A DNA stretch of 13,390 nt. Source: DASRSS01 sp035656335 (GTDB taxonomy: Bacteria > Actinomycetota > Actinomycetes > Mycobacteriales > Jatrophihabitantaceae). Shown here piece by piece: positions 1 through 6,038 of this stretch; the first letter of the stretch is position 1; each line of letters begins with the position of its first letter. A program made the position numbers and the translations under genes. Below the pieces are notes generated by a model. It worked only from the letters and a program-made list of their open reading frames with translations, had not been told where the DNA came from and did not search any database. The stretch lies in contig DASRSS010000101.1 in the NCBI GenBank assembly GCA_035656335.1, forward strand, positions 1 to 13,390, written 5' to 3'.

Positions 1-444
1 GGCCATGTCGGTGAGCCTGGTCGACTGCTTCCGGGCGGCGGGCGACTGCTCGGCGATCCAGCGCAGCGTGAACAGCGAGAACGCCGGGTTGGCCGCGGCG
101 GGCGAGCCGCGCAGCTGCACGTACTCGGGCACGTAGCCGGCGCCGCGGGGCTCGTACCAGACCGGCGCGTCGAAGACAGGGGTGCCGGCAGCGTCGACGA
201 GCACGACCTCCTCGGCCAGGCTGACCACGCTGATCGCCGCGATTCCCCTTGCGCACTCGGCAGAAACCGCGCGCAGGCAGGACATGACCGCGTCGAACAT
301 CGCGAGCGGTTCGTGCACCGCGCCGTGTGCAGCCTGCCGCACCGGAGTGTCCACGGACGCCTGCGCGACCGCCCGGCCCTCGGAGTCGTCGTACGCGACG
401 GCCTTGATGCGGGTGGTGCCGACGTCCACGCCGACGAAGATCAC
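1..444 (-). CDS. FGGY-family carbohydrate kinase, N-terminal part (cut by window edge)
   Basis: ATP-dependent sugar kinase of the FGGY (xylulokinase/gluconokinase/glycerol kinase) superfamily; only the first 148 codons are present and the gene runs off the left edge. The N-terminus carries the family's phosphate-binding loop, GVDVGTTRIKAVAYD (about residues 5-19), followed by the usual first-domain pattern of alternating strands and a conserved-looking VSLAEEVVLVDAAG segment. The start is a GTG at 444 whose last two bases form the stop of the PfkB gene upstream (GTGA overlap), which indicates translational coupling as third gene of the operon epimerase-PfkB-FGGY. Family knowledge gives phosphorylation of a ketose or polyol. 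The substrate cannot be read from this fragment. By inference it may phosphorylate the ketose made by the epimerase. Family call is secure, substrate unknown. Confidence 0.9.
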   Translation of the reverse strand, partial: MIFVGVDVGTTRIKAVAYDDSEGRAVAQASVDTPVRQAAHGAVHEPLAMFDAVMSCLRAVSAECARGIAAISVVSLAEEVVLVDAAGTPVFDAPVWYEPRGAGYVPEYVQLRGSPAAANPAFSLFTLRWIAEQSPAARKQSTRLTDMA

Positions 445-1439
445 GGCGCGCCCGGCCCGACCGGTTCGGGGAGCGCGTCCACCGTCGCGCCGGGAAGCTG
501 GGCGAGCACGTCGTCGAGGCTGCCGACGTCCGGCTCCAGCCGCATCGCGTTGGCCGCGCCCGCCGCCGACGCCATCCGCAGCGCGGGGACGAGCCCGCGC
601 GCCCCGTCGACGGTGCCGAAAGCCAGCGTGCTGGTGAGCGCCGCGAGGAACGCGTCGCCCGAGCCGGTCGCGTTCACCGTCGCGATATCGGCGGTGCGGA
701 TCCGGTACGCGTGCCCGTCGCCGACCGCGAGGGAACCCGCGCCGCCGAGCGTGACGATCGCCGTCGCCACGCCGTTGGCGCGCACCGCAGCCATCGCGGT
801 CAACAGCCCCGGCTCGTCGTCCGGGTCGAGGCCCGGCGCGATGCCGACGAACTCGTGTGCGCTCACCTTCAACAGTGTCGGCGCCGCGACGGCCGCGTGC
901 ACGAGCGCCTCGCCGCTGGTGTCGACGAACGCGAACGCGCCGATCGCCTGCACCCGCTTGACCGCGGCGGCGTAGAAGTCTGCGGGCACCCCGGGCGGCA
1001 GGCTGCCGGTCAGGATCACGTAGTCGCCGGGACGCACGTCGCGCTCCAGCTGTGCCTCGAGCTCGGCCAGCTCCTCCGGGCGGATGGTCGGGCCGGGCTC
1101 GTTCACCACGGTCGTCCGGCCGGTGCCGCTCTCGACCATGATCGGGCTGATCCGGGTCTCGCCGGCGATGCGCACGTGCCGGTCGTCGATGCCGAGCTGC
1201 CGGCACTCGTTCGCGATCAGGTCGCCGATCGCGCCGCCGAGGAAGCCGTACAGCGTGACCGGGTGCCCGAGCCGGCGCACGGCCCGGGCCACGATCAGGC
1301 CCTTCCCGCCGGGGTGCGAGGTCACGTGGCGCGCGCGGTTGACGCCGTGCGCGGTGAACGCGTCGATCACCTGCAGGCGGTCGAGGGCGGGGTTGAGCCC
1401 GACGACCCGGAGCCGCGGGGCGGTGGTTCCGGTCGTCAT
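441..1439 (-). CDS. PfkB-family hexose kinase (1-phosphofructokinase / tagatose-6-phosphate kinase type)
   Basis: Ribokinase-fold sugar kinase, 332 aa, closest in motif pattern to LacC/FruK, which phosphorylate a ketohexose monophosphate to the bisphosphate. Visible motifs are GLNPALDR near the N-terminus (residues 14-21), the first PfkB signature around HPGGKG (42-47), GSLPPG (145-150), and the anion-hole/catalytic segment NATGSGDAF (256-264) with Asp262 as predicted catalytic base. Residue 48-49 reads Leu-Ile where LacC/FruK/PfkB usually have an Asn (GGKGxNV), so one expected substrate-contact residue is replaced. The ATG at 1439 overlaps the epimerase stop (ATGA) and is preferred over a longer in-frame extension to 1532, which lies wholly inside the epimerase gene. 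The stop overlaps the FGGY kinase start. Substrate is inferred only as a phosphorylated ketose. Confidence 0.93.
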   Translation of the reverse strand: MTTGTTAPRLRVVGLNPALDRLQVIDAFTAHGVNRARHVTSHPGGKGLIVARAVRRLGHPVTLYGFLGGAIGDLIANECRQLGIDDRHVRIAGETRISPIMVESGTGRTTVVNEPGPTIRPEELAELEAQLERDVRPGDYVILTGSLPPGVPADFYAAAVKRVQAIGAFAFVDTSGEALVHAAVAAPTLLKVSAHEFVGIAPGLDPDDEPGLLTAMAAVRANGVATAIVTLGGAGSLAVGDGHAYRIRTADIATVNATGSGDAFLAALTSTLAFGTVDGARGLVPALRMASAAGAANAMRLEPDVGSLDDVLAQLPGATVDALPEPVGPGAP

Positions 1440-2308
1440 GAGGCGAGCACCCGCGCTGCTGCGATCCGGTCGGCGATGAACGCGCGGGCGTGCCGCGCCA
1501 GGTCGTCCGCGTCGTCCCAGAGGTTGCGCCACACCGCGAGTGTGGACGACAACCGCGGCTCGACGACGGCGGAGGAGAACGACTCGAACGTGATGTCGCC
1601 GGCGTACCCGACCTCGGCGAGCGCGCCGAAGAACGCGTCGAAGTCGACGGTCCCGGTGCCCAGATACCCGCGGTGGCTCTCGCCGATGTGGACGTAGCCG
1701 ATGCGATCAGCGGCCACACGCACCGGCTCCGCCAGGCCGCGTTCCTCGATGTTCATGTGGTACGTGTCCAGGTGCAGCAGGACGTTGTCGCGCCCGACCT
1801 CGTCGACGAAGCGCAGCCCGTCCTCGACGGTGTTGAAGACGTTCGTCTCGTAGCGGTTCACGACCTCCAGCCCGATCCGCATGCCGCGCTCGGCCGCGGC
1901 GTCGGCGACGCTGCGCACGACGGCGACGGCGTTGCGCCGTCCGGCCGCCGTGCACGGCTGCGCGTACTTGCCGAGCGCGGAGTACAGGACGCCGTAGAGC
2001 GAGTCGGCGCCGAGCGCGTGCATGGTGGTGAGCGCGGCGATGAGCAACCCCTCGCCCCGGCGCACCGCGTCCAGGTCCTCGGACGAGACGTCGTGGTCCA
2101 TCGACAGCGCGAGCGAACCCGTCGCCGCGACGCCGAACTCGGTCAGCAGCTCGCGGGTCGTCGCGGTGTCGATGCGCGCCGGGTCGGACAGCGCCAACTC
2201 CAGGACGTCGAAGCCGGCCGCTCGGGTGTGCGTGACGGCGCGGTGGGCGTCCTCGCTCGACCAGGCACCGGTCCACACCAACGCGTGCACCCCGAGCCGG
2301 TTCGCCAT
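1436..2308 (-). CDS. D-tagatose/D-allulose 3-epimerase-family sugar isomerase (TIM barrel)
   Basis: Cytoplasmic metal-dependent TIM-barrel epimerase, 290 aa, the usual length of the DTE/DPE family (AP endonuclease 2 superfamily). All four expected metal ligands are visible: Glu148 in GLEVVNRYE, Asp181 in LHLDTYHMNIEE, His207 in YVHIGES, and Glu242 in ITFESF. The LDTYHMNIEE block is characteristic of D-psicose (allulose)/D-tagatose 3-epimerases and less like FrlC or hydroxypyruvate isomerase. These enzymes invert C3 of free ketoses (fructose/allulose, tagatose/sorbose, ribulose/xylulose). The ATG at 2308 has an AGGAGG ribosome site 9 nt upstream and starts the MANRLGVHAL barrel strand directly, so a longer upstream reading was discarded. 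It is the first gene of the operon, divergent from the DeoR regulator. Exact sugar is not determinable. Confidence 0.93.
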   Translation of the reverse strand: MANRLGVHALVWTGAWSSEDAHRAVTHTRAAGFDVLELALSDPARIDTATTRELLTEFGVAATGSLALSMDHDVSSEDLDAVRRGEGLLIAALTTMHALGADSLYGVLYSALGKYAQPCTAAGRRNAVAVVRSVADAAAERGMRIGLEVVNRYETNVFNTVEDGLRFVDEVGRDNVLLHLDTYHMNIEERGLAEPVRVAADRIGYVHIGESHRGYLGTGTVDFDAFFGALAEVGYAGDITFESFSSAVVEPRLSSTLAVWRNLWDDADDLARHARAFIADRIAAARVLAS

Positions 2309-2317
2309 CGCCGTCTG

Positions 2318-2323
2318 CCTCCT
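2318..2323 (-). promoter_or_regulatory. Ribosome binding site of the epimerase gene
   Basis: On the minus strand this reads AGGAGG, 9 nt before the ATG at 2308. It fixes the start of the sugar operon's first gene and argues against the longer open frame that continues to 2392. Confidence 0.75.
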
Positions 2324-2380
2324 GTCGGACCTTCTGCGCGATCTTGCGAGCGCGGTGCGAGCAGCCAAGCATGGCCAAAC

Positions 2381-2410
2381 AGAACAAGTCAAGCGAACTC
2401 AAAACGAAAC
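2381..2410. promoter_or_regulatory. Probable DeoR-type operator: phased CGAA repeats
   Basis: The divergent intergenic region holds an A-rich patch that stands out in this GC-rich window. On the plus strand the cores are AGAA (2381-2384), CGAA (2394-2397) and CGAA (2405-2408); the last two are 11 bp apart, one helical turn, and the first is 13 bp before the second. On the minus strand this reads TTCGTTTTGAG-TTCGCTTGACT-TGTTCTGTTT. TTCG-rich direct repeats are typical of operators of several DeoR-family regulators. The site lies between the epimerase start (2308) and the deoR-type gene (2437), so it is placed to control both. A TTGACT at 2392-2387 (minus strand) could be a -35 element, but no good -10 follows it. 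Confidence 0.5.
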
Positions 2411-2435
2411 ACGCTAGATCTGTTCCGTTGCACGC

Positions 2436-2441
2436 TATGGT
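2436..2441 (+). promoter_or_regulatory. Possible -10 element (TATGGT) for a leaderless DeoR transcript
   Basis: TATGGT ends 7 nt before an in-frame GTG at 2449, the spacing expected if transcription starts on that GTG. It overlaps the alternative ATG start at 2437. No clear -35 is seen. Neither start has a Shine-Dalgarno sequence, which favours a leaderless message, but the evidence is only positional. Confidence 0.35.
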
Positions 2442-3240
2442 TTCGGCTGTGACCACGGACTCCGCCGGAACCACCCGGCTGTACGCGACCGAGCGCCAAC
2501 AGCTGCTGCTCTCGCGGGCCCGCGCGGACGGCCGCCTCGACGTGAAGGCGGTCGCCGACGAGCTGCAGGTGACGCCCGAGACCGTCCGCAAGGATCTCGC
2601 CGTGCTCGCGAAGGCCGGCCTGGTCCGCCGGGTGCACGGCGGCGCCCTGCCGGTCGAGCGGGTCGCCATGGAGACGGCGATCGCGGACCGCATCGACCAC
2701 GCTGACGCCAAGCGCGCGATCGCCCGCGCGGCCCTGGCCGAACTGCCCGACACCGGGGCGATCTACCTCGAATCCGGCTCGACCACGCACTACCTGGCCG
2801 AGCTGCTGCCCGAGGAGCGGCGCCTCGTGATCATCACGAACTCCCTGCCGATCGCGCTGTTGCTGGCGGCCAAACCCAACTTCACCGTGATCACGCTCGG
2901 CGGACGCGTCCGCGGGGTGACGCTGGCCGAGGTCGACAGCTTCGCGCTGCGCAGCCTCAGCGAGATCGTCGTGGACGTCGCGTTCCTGGGCACGAACGGC
3001 ATCAGCGTGCGCCGCGGCCTGACCACGCCGGACTCCGCGGAGGCGGCGGTCAAGCGGGCGACGCTGGGCATCGCGGACAAGCGGGTGCTGCTCGCCGACA
3101 GCTCCAAGATCGGGGCGGTCGCGCTGTGGCGGTACGGCGCCGCGTCCGACATCGACGTGCTGATCACCGAGGCCGCGGCCGACGACGCCCTGGTCGCGCA
3201 ACTGCGGGCGGCCGGCCCCCGTGTCGTGCTGGCTCAGTAG
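2437..3240 (+). CDS. DeoR/GlpR-family transcriptional regulator
   Basis: DNA-binding regulator of sugar metabolism, 267 aa. The N-terminal winged helix-turn-helix spans about residues 18-70 (ERQQLLL, VKAVADELQVTPETVRKDL, GLVRRVHGGAL). The C-terminal DeoRC sensor domain, related to ribose-5-phosphate isomerase folds and normally binding a sugar phosphate, shows LESGSTT (111-117), ITNS (133-136), TLGGRVR (153-159), FLGTNGIS (183-190), GLTTPD (194-199) and ADSSKIG (220-226). All landmarks are present, so it looks functional. The start is uncertain: the ATG at 2437 was chosen, but an in-frame GTG at 2449 with TATGGT just upstream would give a 263-aa leaderless product. It is divergent from the sugar operon, its most likely target. 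The inducer is probably a phosphorylated ketose made by the neighbouring kinases (inference). Confidence 0.94.
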   Translation: MVSAVTTDSAGTTRLYATERQQLLLSRARADGRLDVKAVADELQVTPETVRKDLAVLAKAGLVRRVHGGALPVERVAMETAIADRIDHADAKRAIARAALAELPDTGAIYLESGSTTHYLAELLPEERRLVIITNSLPIALLLAAKPNFTVITLGGRVRGVTLAEVDSFALRSLSEIVVDVAFLGTNGISVRRGLTTPDSAEAAVKRATLGIADKRVLLADSSKIGAVALWRYGAASDIDVLITEAAADDALVAQLRAAGPRVVLAQ

Positions 3241-3343
3241 GTCTCGGTTGGGTAACGGCGGTCGCGGACTTCTCCGATACGGCTTGTCTGATTCCGATTG
3301 ATCGTGCTTCACTCCGCGGTACGCGCCGTATGGCTACCGACCC

Positions 3344-3349
3344 GGAGGT
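3344..3349 (+). promoter_or_regulatory. Ribosome binding site of the solute-binding protein gene
   Basis: GGAGGT lies 7 nt before the GTG at 3357. It selects that GTG as the true start and excludes an upstream in-frame ATG at 3330 and the longer open frame behind it. The remainder of the 116-bp gap after the regulator contains a short dyad (TACG-CGC-CGTA, 3320-3330) but no promoter I can defend. Confidence 0.75.
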
Positions 3350-3356
3350 CCCAAGA

Positions 3357-4292
3357 GTGAACAAGCGTCCCGCCGCAATCATGAGCGCCCTGCTGACCGC
3401 TGCCGCCCTGACGATCACCGGCTGTGCCTCGAACGGGCCGTCGTCGGGTTCGAACTCGAACGCGAACTCGGCTGCGAACGCCGGCTCGAGCGCGTCGACG
3501 GCGACGAACGCGACCGTCGACGCCGCTGCGGCGGCGTTGCTGCCCGCGAACATCAAAAGCAGCGGCAAGCTCACGATCGGTGTCGACCCCACGTACGCCC
3601 CGAACGAGTACCGCGACTCCTCGGGCAACATCACCGGCTGGGACGTCGACCTGTTCGCGGCCGTGGCCAAGCGCCTCGGGCTGACCGCCCAGTTCGAGCA
3701 GGCCACGTTCGACAACATCCTGCCCAGCGTGAAGGCCGGCCGGTACGACGTCGGCGTCTCGTCCTTCACCGACAACGCCGAGCGCGAGAAGCAGGTCGAC
3801 TTCGTCACCTACTTCTCCGCCGGTTACCAGTGGGCGGCCCAGGCCGGCTCGAACGTGAACGCGGCGAACCCGTGCGGCCTCACCGTGGCCACCGGCGTCG
3901 GCACCGACGAGGCGCTGCACGACATCCCGGACATGTCCAAGAAGTGCGTGTCCGAGGGCAAGAAGCCGATCAAGATGCTCACGTACCAGACGCAGGACCT
4001 CACCACCGAGTCCGTCGTGCTGGGCAAGGCGGACGCGATGGACGCCGACTCGCCGGTCACCGGCTATGCGGTCGAGAAGACGAACGGCAAGCTGCAGCTG
4101 GCCGGCGACGTGTACGAGGCCGCGCCGTACGGTGTGCTGATGTCCAAGGACGCCGGCACGCTGAAGGAGGCGCTGCAGAAGGCGATCCAGTCGATGATCG
4201 ACGACGGGACGTACAAGCAGATTCTGACGAAGTGGGGCGTCCAGGCCGGTGCAATCACGACTGCGCAGATCAACGCCGCGTCCGCCGGCTGA
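3357..4292 (+). CDS. ABC transporter substrate-binding lipoprotein, family 3 (polar amino acid type)
   Basis: Membrane-anchored extracellular receptor of an ABC importer, 311 aa from a GTG start with strong SD. A lipoprotein signal peptide is visible: basic NKRP, hydrophobic stretch 9-20, lipobox ITGC with Cys23 as lipidated residue. A Ser/Asn/Ala/Thr-rich linker (about 24-55) is followed by the SBP_bac_3 domain: LTIGVDPTYAPNEY (72-85), GWDVDLFAAVAKRLG (94-108), FDNILPSVKAGRYDVGVSSFTD (118-139), KQVDFVTYFSAG (145-156). Cys173 and Cys197 could form a disulfide. Family members bind amino acids, opines or related small polar solutes; ligand is not predictable here. It lies 116 bp after the DeoR gene and 1 nt before the permease gene, the first of an importer operon. 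Confidence 0.93.
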   Translation: MNKRPAAIMSALLTAAALTITGCASNGPSSGSNSNANSAANAGSSASTATNATVDAAAAALLPANIKSSGKLTIGVDPTYAPNEYRDSSGNITGWDVDLFAAVAKRLGLTAQFEQATFDNILPSVKAGRYDVGVSSFTDNAEREKQVDFVTYFSAGYQWAAQAGSNVNAANPCGLTVATGVGTDEALHDIPDMSKKCVSEGKKPIKMLTYQTQDLTTESVVLGKADAMDADSPVTGYAVEKTNGKLQLAGDVYEAAPYGVLMSKDAGTLKEALQKAIQSMIDDGTYKQILTKWGVQAGAITTAQINAASAG

Positions 4293-4293
4293 C

Positions 4294-5256
4294 ATGAGCT
4301 CGACGGATCTGAGCCGGCACACGCCCGACACAGCCGCGGAGCCGCGGCGGGACTCGCCCGACTACATCAAGGCGGTCCCGCTTCGGCACCCCGGGGAGTG
4401 GGCCAGCGCGGTGGTCATCGTCGCGCTGCTCGTGCTGTTCCTGATCGGGGCAGCGACGAACAGCGCGTACGACTGGCACACCTACGGGCAGTACCTGTTC
4501 GACAAGCGGGTGAGCCAGGCGGCGATGATCACGCTGCTGCTCACCGCGCTGGCGATGATCTTCGCGGTCATCCTCGGTGTGCTGCTCGCGGTCATGCGGC
4601 TGTCGCGCAACCGGGTGCTGAAGTCCGTCAGCTGGGCGTTCCTGTGGTTCTTCCGCGGCACACCGGTGTACGTCCAGCTGGTGTTCTGGGGGCTGCTCGC
4701 CGTCATCTACAAGCAGGTGGATCTCGGCATCCCGTACTACCACCAGTACGCGCACATCCAGACGGGCACGTTCTTCAGCGCGTTCTGGCTCGCGGTGATC
4801 GGCCTGTCGCTCAACGAGGCTGCGTACATGGCCGAGATCGTCCGCGCCGGCATCTCCAGCGTGAACGAGGGCCAGTACGAGGCGGCGAAGGCGCTCGGCA
4901 TGTCGTGGGGCCAGACGATGCGCCAGATCGTCATGCCGCAGGCGATGCGCGTGATCATCCCGCCCACCGGCAACGAGCTGATCTCGATGCTGAAGACGAC
5001 ATCGCTGGTCACCGCAGTGCCGTACAGCTTCGAGCTCTATAGCCGCACGCGTGACCTGTCGTCGGAAACGTTCAACCCGATTCCCATGCTGCTGATCGCC
5101 TGCACCTGGTACCTGTTCTTCACGTCCGTGCTCATGGTCGGGCAGTACTACCTGGAGCGGCACTTCGCCCGCGGCGCCAGCCGGACGTTGTCAGCCCGGC
5201 AGCTGCGCACCCTGGCGGACGCCCAACTCGAGTCCGGAAGCGGGGGTGCCCGATGA
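4294..5256 (+). CDS. Amino-acid-type ABC transporter permease (HisM/GlnP family)
   Basis: Integral inner-membrane subunit, 320 aa. A cytoplasmic tail of about 35 residues precedes the first hydrophobic segment (37-55). Further segments lie near 75-102, 113-138, 160-185 and 263-285. The coupling-helix EAA loop is clear: EAAKALGMSWGQTMRQIVMPQA (196-217), followed by IIPPTGNELISMLKTTSLV, the standard His/Glu/Gln-type permease ending. Only one permease gene is present, so a homodimer is expected. The ATG is 2 nt after the receptor gene's stop codon, and its own stop overlaps the ATPase start (ATGA), so the three are one transcript with coupled translation. The C-terminal tail (292-320) is longer and more charged than usual but shows no domain I recognise. 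Confidence 0.94.
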   Translation: MSSTDLSRHTPDTAAEPRRDSPDYIKAVPLRHPGEWASAVVIVALLVLFLIGAATNSAYDWHTYGQYLFDKRVSQAAMITLLLTALAMIFAVILGVLLAVMRLSRNRVLKSVSWAFLWFFRGTPVYVQLVFWGLLAVIYKQVDLGIPYYHQYAHIQTGTFFSAFWLAVIGLSLNEAAYMAEIVRAGISSVNEGQYEAAKALGMSWGQTMRQIVMPQAMRVIIPPTGNELISMLKTTSLVTAVPYSFELYSRTRDLSSETFNPIPMLLIACTWYLFFTSVLMVGQYYLERHFARGASRTLSARQLRTLADAQLESGSGGAR

Positions 5257-6038
5257 GCGCCGCGACGAACACCGCAACCGAGCCCGTCGTCCGGGCGGTC
5301 AACGTGCACAAGCGGTTCGGCGCATTGACCGTGCTGCGCGGCATCGACCTCACCGTGCAGCCGGGCCAGGTCACCTGCCTGGTCGGGCCCTCCGGCTCGG
5401 GCAAGACCACGTTCCTGCGCTGCATCAACCACCTCGAGCAGGTGTCCGCCGGCCGGCTGTACGTCGACGGGACGCTGGTCGGGTACGCCGAGCGCAACGG
5501 CAAGCTGCACGAGCTGCACCCGCGCGACGCGGCCAAGCAGCGGCGGCACATCGGCATGGTGTTCCAGCACTTCAACCTGTTCCCGCACATGACCGTGCTG
5601 GGCAACATCGTCCGCGCGCCGATGACGGTCAAGAAGATGCCGAAGGACGAGGCGATCGAGAAGGCGCGCGTGCTGTTGCGCCAGGTCGGCCTCGCCGACA
5701 AGGAGACCGCGTACCCCGCGCAGCTCTCCGGCGGCCAGCAACAGCGGATCGCGATCGCCCGCGCGCTCGCGATGGACCCGAAGCTGATGCTGTTCGACGA
5801 GCCGACGTCCGCGCTCGACCCCGAGCTGGTCGGCGAGGTGCTCGACGTGATGCGTGAACTCGCGCAGGGCGGCATGACGATGGTCGTCGTCACGCACGAG
5901 ATGGGCTTCGCCCGCGAGGTTGGCGACGAGCTCGTCTTCATGGACGAGGGCGTCGTCGTCGAGTCCGGCGACCCGCGGGAGGTGCTCGCCAACCCGCAGC
6001 AGCAGCGCACGAAGGCGTTCCTGTCCAAGGTCCTCTAG
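5253..6038 (+). CDS. Amino-acid-type ABC transporter ATP-binding protein (GlnQ/HisP-like)
   Basis: Cytoplasmic ATPase of the importer, 261 aa with all catalytic motifs intact: Walker A GPSGSGKT (45-52), Q-loop VFQHFNLF (103-110), ABC signature LSGGQQQR (158-165), Walker B LMLFDEP (178-184), D-loop SALDPE, and switch His215 in VVTHEMGFA. The Q-loop and DEPTSALDPELVGEVLDVM segment fit the polar amino acid (PAAT) subfamily, matching the receptor and permease. A modest insert (about 77-96, ending in HELHPRD) before the Q-loop is common in this subfamily. The ATG overlaps the permease stop. The MFS gene begins on the next base after its TAG. Confidence 0.95.
   Translation: MSAATNTATEPVVRAVNVHKRFGALTVLRGIDLTVQPGQVTCLVGPSGSGKTTFLRCINHLEQVSAGRLYVDGTLVGYAERNGKLHELHPRDAAKQRRHIGMVFQHFNLFPHMTVLGNIVRAPMTVKKMPKDEAIEKARVLLRQVGLADKETAYPAQLSGGQQQRIAIARALAMDPKLMLFDEPTSALDPELVGEVLDVMRELAQGGMTMVVVTHEMGFAREVGDELVFMDEGVVVESGDPREVLANPQQQRTKAFLSKVL

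Noticed and set aside
711..1697. Long open frames on the opposite strand of the kinase and epimerase genes
   Set aside because: Arg/Val/Gly-rich, no recognisable motif, antisense to well-supported genes; a usual effect of high GC codon bias.
1436..2308. Assigning the epimerase as fructoselysine 3-epimerase (FrlC) with the PfkB kinase as FrlD
   Set aside because: The LDTYHMNIEE block fits the DTE/DPE group better, and there is no FrlB-type deglycase in the window.
3320..3330. TACG-CGC-CGTA dyad upstream of the receptor gene
   Set aside because: Arms of only 4 bp in GC-rich DNA; too short to claim an operator.
3430..3520. Short tandem-like repeats (TCGAAC / GCGAAC) in the receptor gene
   Set aside because: They encode the Ser/Asn/Ala linker after the lipidated Cys and are explained as low-complexity coding sequence.
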